Assembly: GCA_902493595.1 (NCBI GenBank)
Contig: CABUPU010000002.1
Span: forward strand, 105,079 to 169,078
Length of the DNA: 64,000 bases
DNA from: an uncultured Mycoplasma sp.
GTDB taxonomy: Bacteria; Bacillota_I; Bacilli_A; RF39; UBA660
Direction of reading: 5' to 3'
Shown here: positions 62,995 through 64,000 of the stretch, piece by piece
How the letters are laid out: each line of letters starts with the position of its first letter
Numbering within the stretch: position 1 is the stretch's first letter
Position numbers and translations under genes: made by a program
The notes under the pieces: generated by a model
Database searches by the model: none
The model's input: the letters and a program-made list of their open reading frames with translations, nothing else
Told to the model about the DNA's origin: nothing

Positions 62995-64000
62995 TAACCA
63001 ACACATCCTTTAGGGCACTTACAGCCACATTTAAATCCACCAACTCCATTACCACATGTACAATTTGTTGTATTATAATCTTTTCCGTTACTTGCGCATT
63101 TGGTATCTACATAATAACATTTATTACCATCACCTGGGTTTGGACTAGAGGACTTACACCTAGATTCTGCCTGTAAAAGGCTTCTTGAAATGGTTCCTCT
63201 CTCAATTGTTCCATTTTTTGCAGTATAAGTGCAAGTATTTCCACAACATGTTGTAATATAATAAAGATCTTTACTAGATGGAACACATCTATTTTCATAT
63301 ATTTCATCACAGTTACTGCTGCCTCCACCGCCAGGATTTGGTGATGGATCAGGGTCAGGTGTTACACATCCAGAATTGTCAGTACATGTTTCAATGTCAT
63401 AATCAGTTCCACATTCTTGACCATTATATTTTGAATACAATTTATAATATACATTTTTACTACCTGAACCACATGTTGTACTACATGAACCCGTATAATA
63501 ATATTCTCTTCGAGTACTTGAGCAACAAGACATTGTATTACATGAAGTATTACCAAGTATATAACATGATGTACCTAAATGAGAATCTTTACGATATTCC
63601 CAATAACTACCTCCACCACACTTCACAGAGCATTCTCCATATTTATCAAATTCTGTATCTGTACATTCTTTATATAAATCATATTTTTTACTTTGAGTAC
63701 TTGAATTTCCAACAATATCATAGGCTGATATATAAACATATTCACTGTTGCCACTTCCATCACTACTTGTAAATGTATAATCAATGCTACAATTATATGA
63801 TTTTCCATTTTGTGAGCAATATCTATTTAATGATTGTGAAATGCAGTTATTTGATGTACCTATACAGAAACTTCCAACACCACTATGTTCATCATATAAT
63901 GTAAATGATACTGTTGTATATCTACTCTTATATCCAGTTTTTTTGCTTGCAACTTCCACACTACTTATTTCAGGTTTTGTTTTATCAAGTTTAACACTTA
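62994..64000 (-). CDS. Cysteine-rich surface protein with thrombospondin-like repeats (5' end outside window)
   Basis: The C-terminal ~335 residues of a larger secreted protein; the frame runs off the right edge. It begins with an Ig-like segment (KLDKTKPEISSVEVAS), then two TSP1-like repeats (YGECSVKCGGGSYWEYR and TGSCSTTCGSGSKNVYY, each with following Cys), a Pro/Gly linker (PDPDPSPNPGGGG) and two further Cys-rich modules (TTCCGNTCTY, CTCGNGVGGFKCGC). There are roughly 30 Cys, so it must be oxidised outside the cell. Probably an adhesin. Confidence 0.65.
   Translation of the reverse strand, partial: SVKLDKTKPEISSVEVASKKTGYKSRYTTVSFTLYDEHSGVGSFCIGTSNNCISQSLNRYCSQNGKSYNCSIDYTFTSSDGSGNSEYVYISAYDIVGNSSTQSKKYDLYKECTDTEFDKYGECSVKCGGGSYWEYRKDSHLGTSCYILGNTSCNTMSCCSSTRREYYYTGSCSTTCGSGSKNVYYKLYSKYNGQECGTDYDIETCTDNSGCVTPDPDPSPNPGGGGSSNCDEIYENRCVPSSKDLYYITTCCGNTCTYTAKNGTIERGTISRSLLQAESRCKSSSPNPGDGNKCYYVDTKCASNGKDYNTTNCTCGNGVGGFKCGCKCPKGCVG

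Noticed and set aside
63278..63772. 164-residue frame on the + strand rich in His and Tyr
   Set aside because: It is the antisense shadow of the cysteine-rich surface protein; TGT/TGC and AAT-type codons give His/Tyr-rich complements.

Overview
The window is a strongly AT-rich chromosomal segment of a small-genome, low-GC Firmicute. Gene order matches Bacillus-type synteny in several places: spoVB-comN-rel-dtd, spoVID-ysxE, ylbJ next to ylbL, rnc-smc, and nusB-xseA-xseB. Sporulation genes (spoVB, spoVID, ysxE, ylbJ, spoIVB), pseudopilins, a cytoplasmic-type tRNA set and many short, compact genes suggest an uncultured gut Bacilli lineage of the RF39/Erysipelotrichales kind. That placement is inference; nothing in the window fixes the taxon.

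The most useful landmark is a 28-bp XerCD recombination site (dif) at 26941-26968. Genes to its left run mostly on the + strand and genes to its right mostly on the - strand, so both arms are transcribed toward dif. The window therefore spans the replication terminus. A XerC/D-type recombinase gene lies 3.7 kb to the left, and rnc-smc lies just to the right.

Left arm (1-26.9 kb): an HD dGTPase-like protein; a YmfF/YmfH M16 peptidase pair; rpsD with its own promoter and leader; tRNA-Arg; a decayed KilA-N gene; a ~400-bp repeated element coding a small membrane peptide; spoVB/comN/rel/dtd; spoVID-ysxE; a three-gene pseudopilin operon whose second member carries a large extracellular domain; ylbJ and ylbL; mutS; a polysaccharide deacetylase; a frameshifted Rpn/PD-(D/E)XK transposase relic; xer; a protamine-like 40-residue protein; a type III (CptIN-like) toxin-antitoxin module; a ZIP transporter, a class I amidotransferase and a PIG-L deacetylase.

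Right arm (27-64 kb): an HTH protein; a short-armed smc with rnc; yidD; a histidine-free ZnuA-like lipoprotein; tRNA-Ser, -Glu, -Ile and -Lys; trmB; LemA and a DUF2207 partner; a 1,080-residue orphan; glmS under a glmS ribozyme; a tandem pair of miniature M3 peptidases; ftsW; a fused ABC exporter; an SDR; ackA. An accessory stretch at 53.0-57.5 kb holds a surface protein gene behind a putative invertible promoter, two degenerate copies of the repeated element, and between them an operon of a class I LysRS-like enzyme with two ASCH-domain proteins. It is followed by spoIVB, an amidoligase, xseB/xseA/nusB, a lipoprotein, and a cysteine-rich thrombospondin-like surface protein cut by the window edge.

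The best candidates for undescribed biology are the repeated element family (convergent promoters at inverted ends around a small hydrophobic peptide), the LysRS-like/ASCH operon that two copies of it flank, and the invertible promoter next to that operon.
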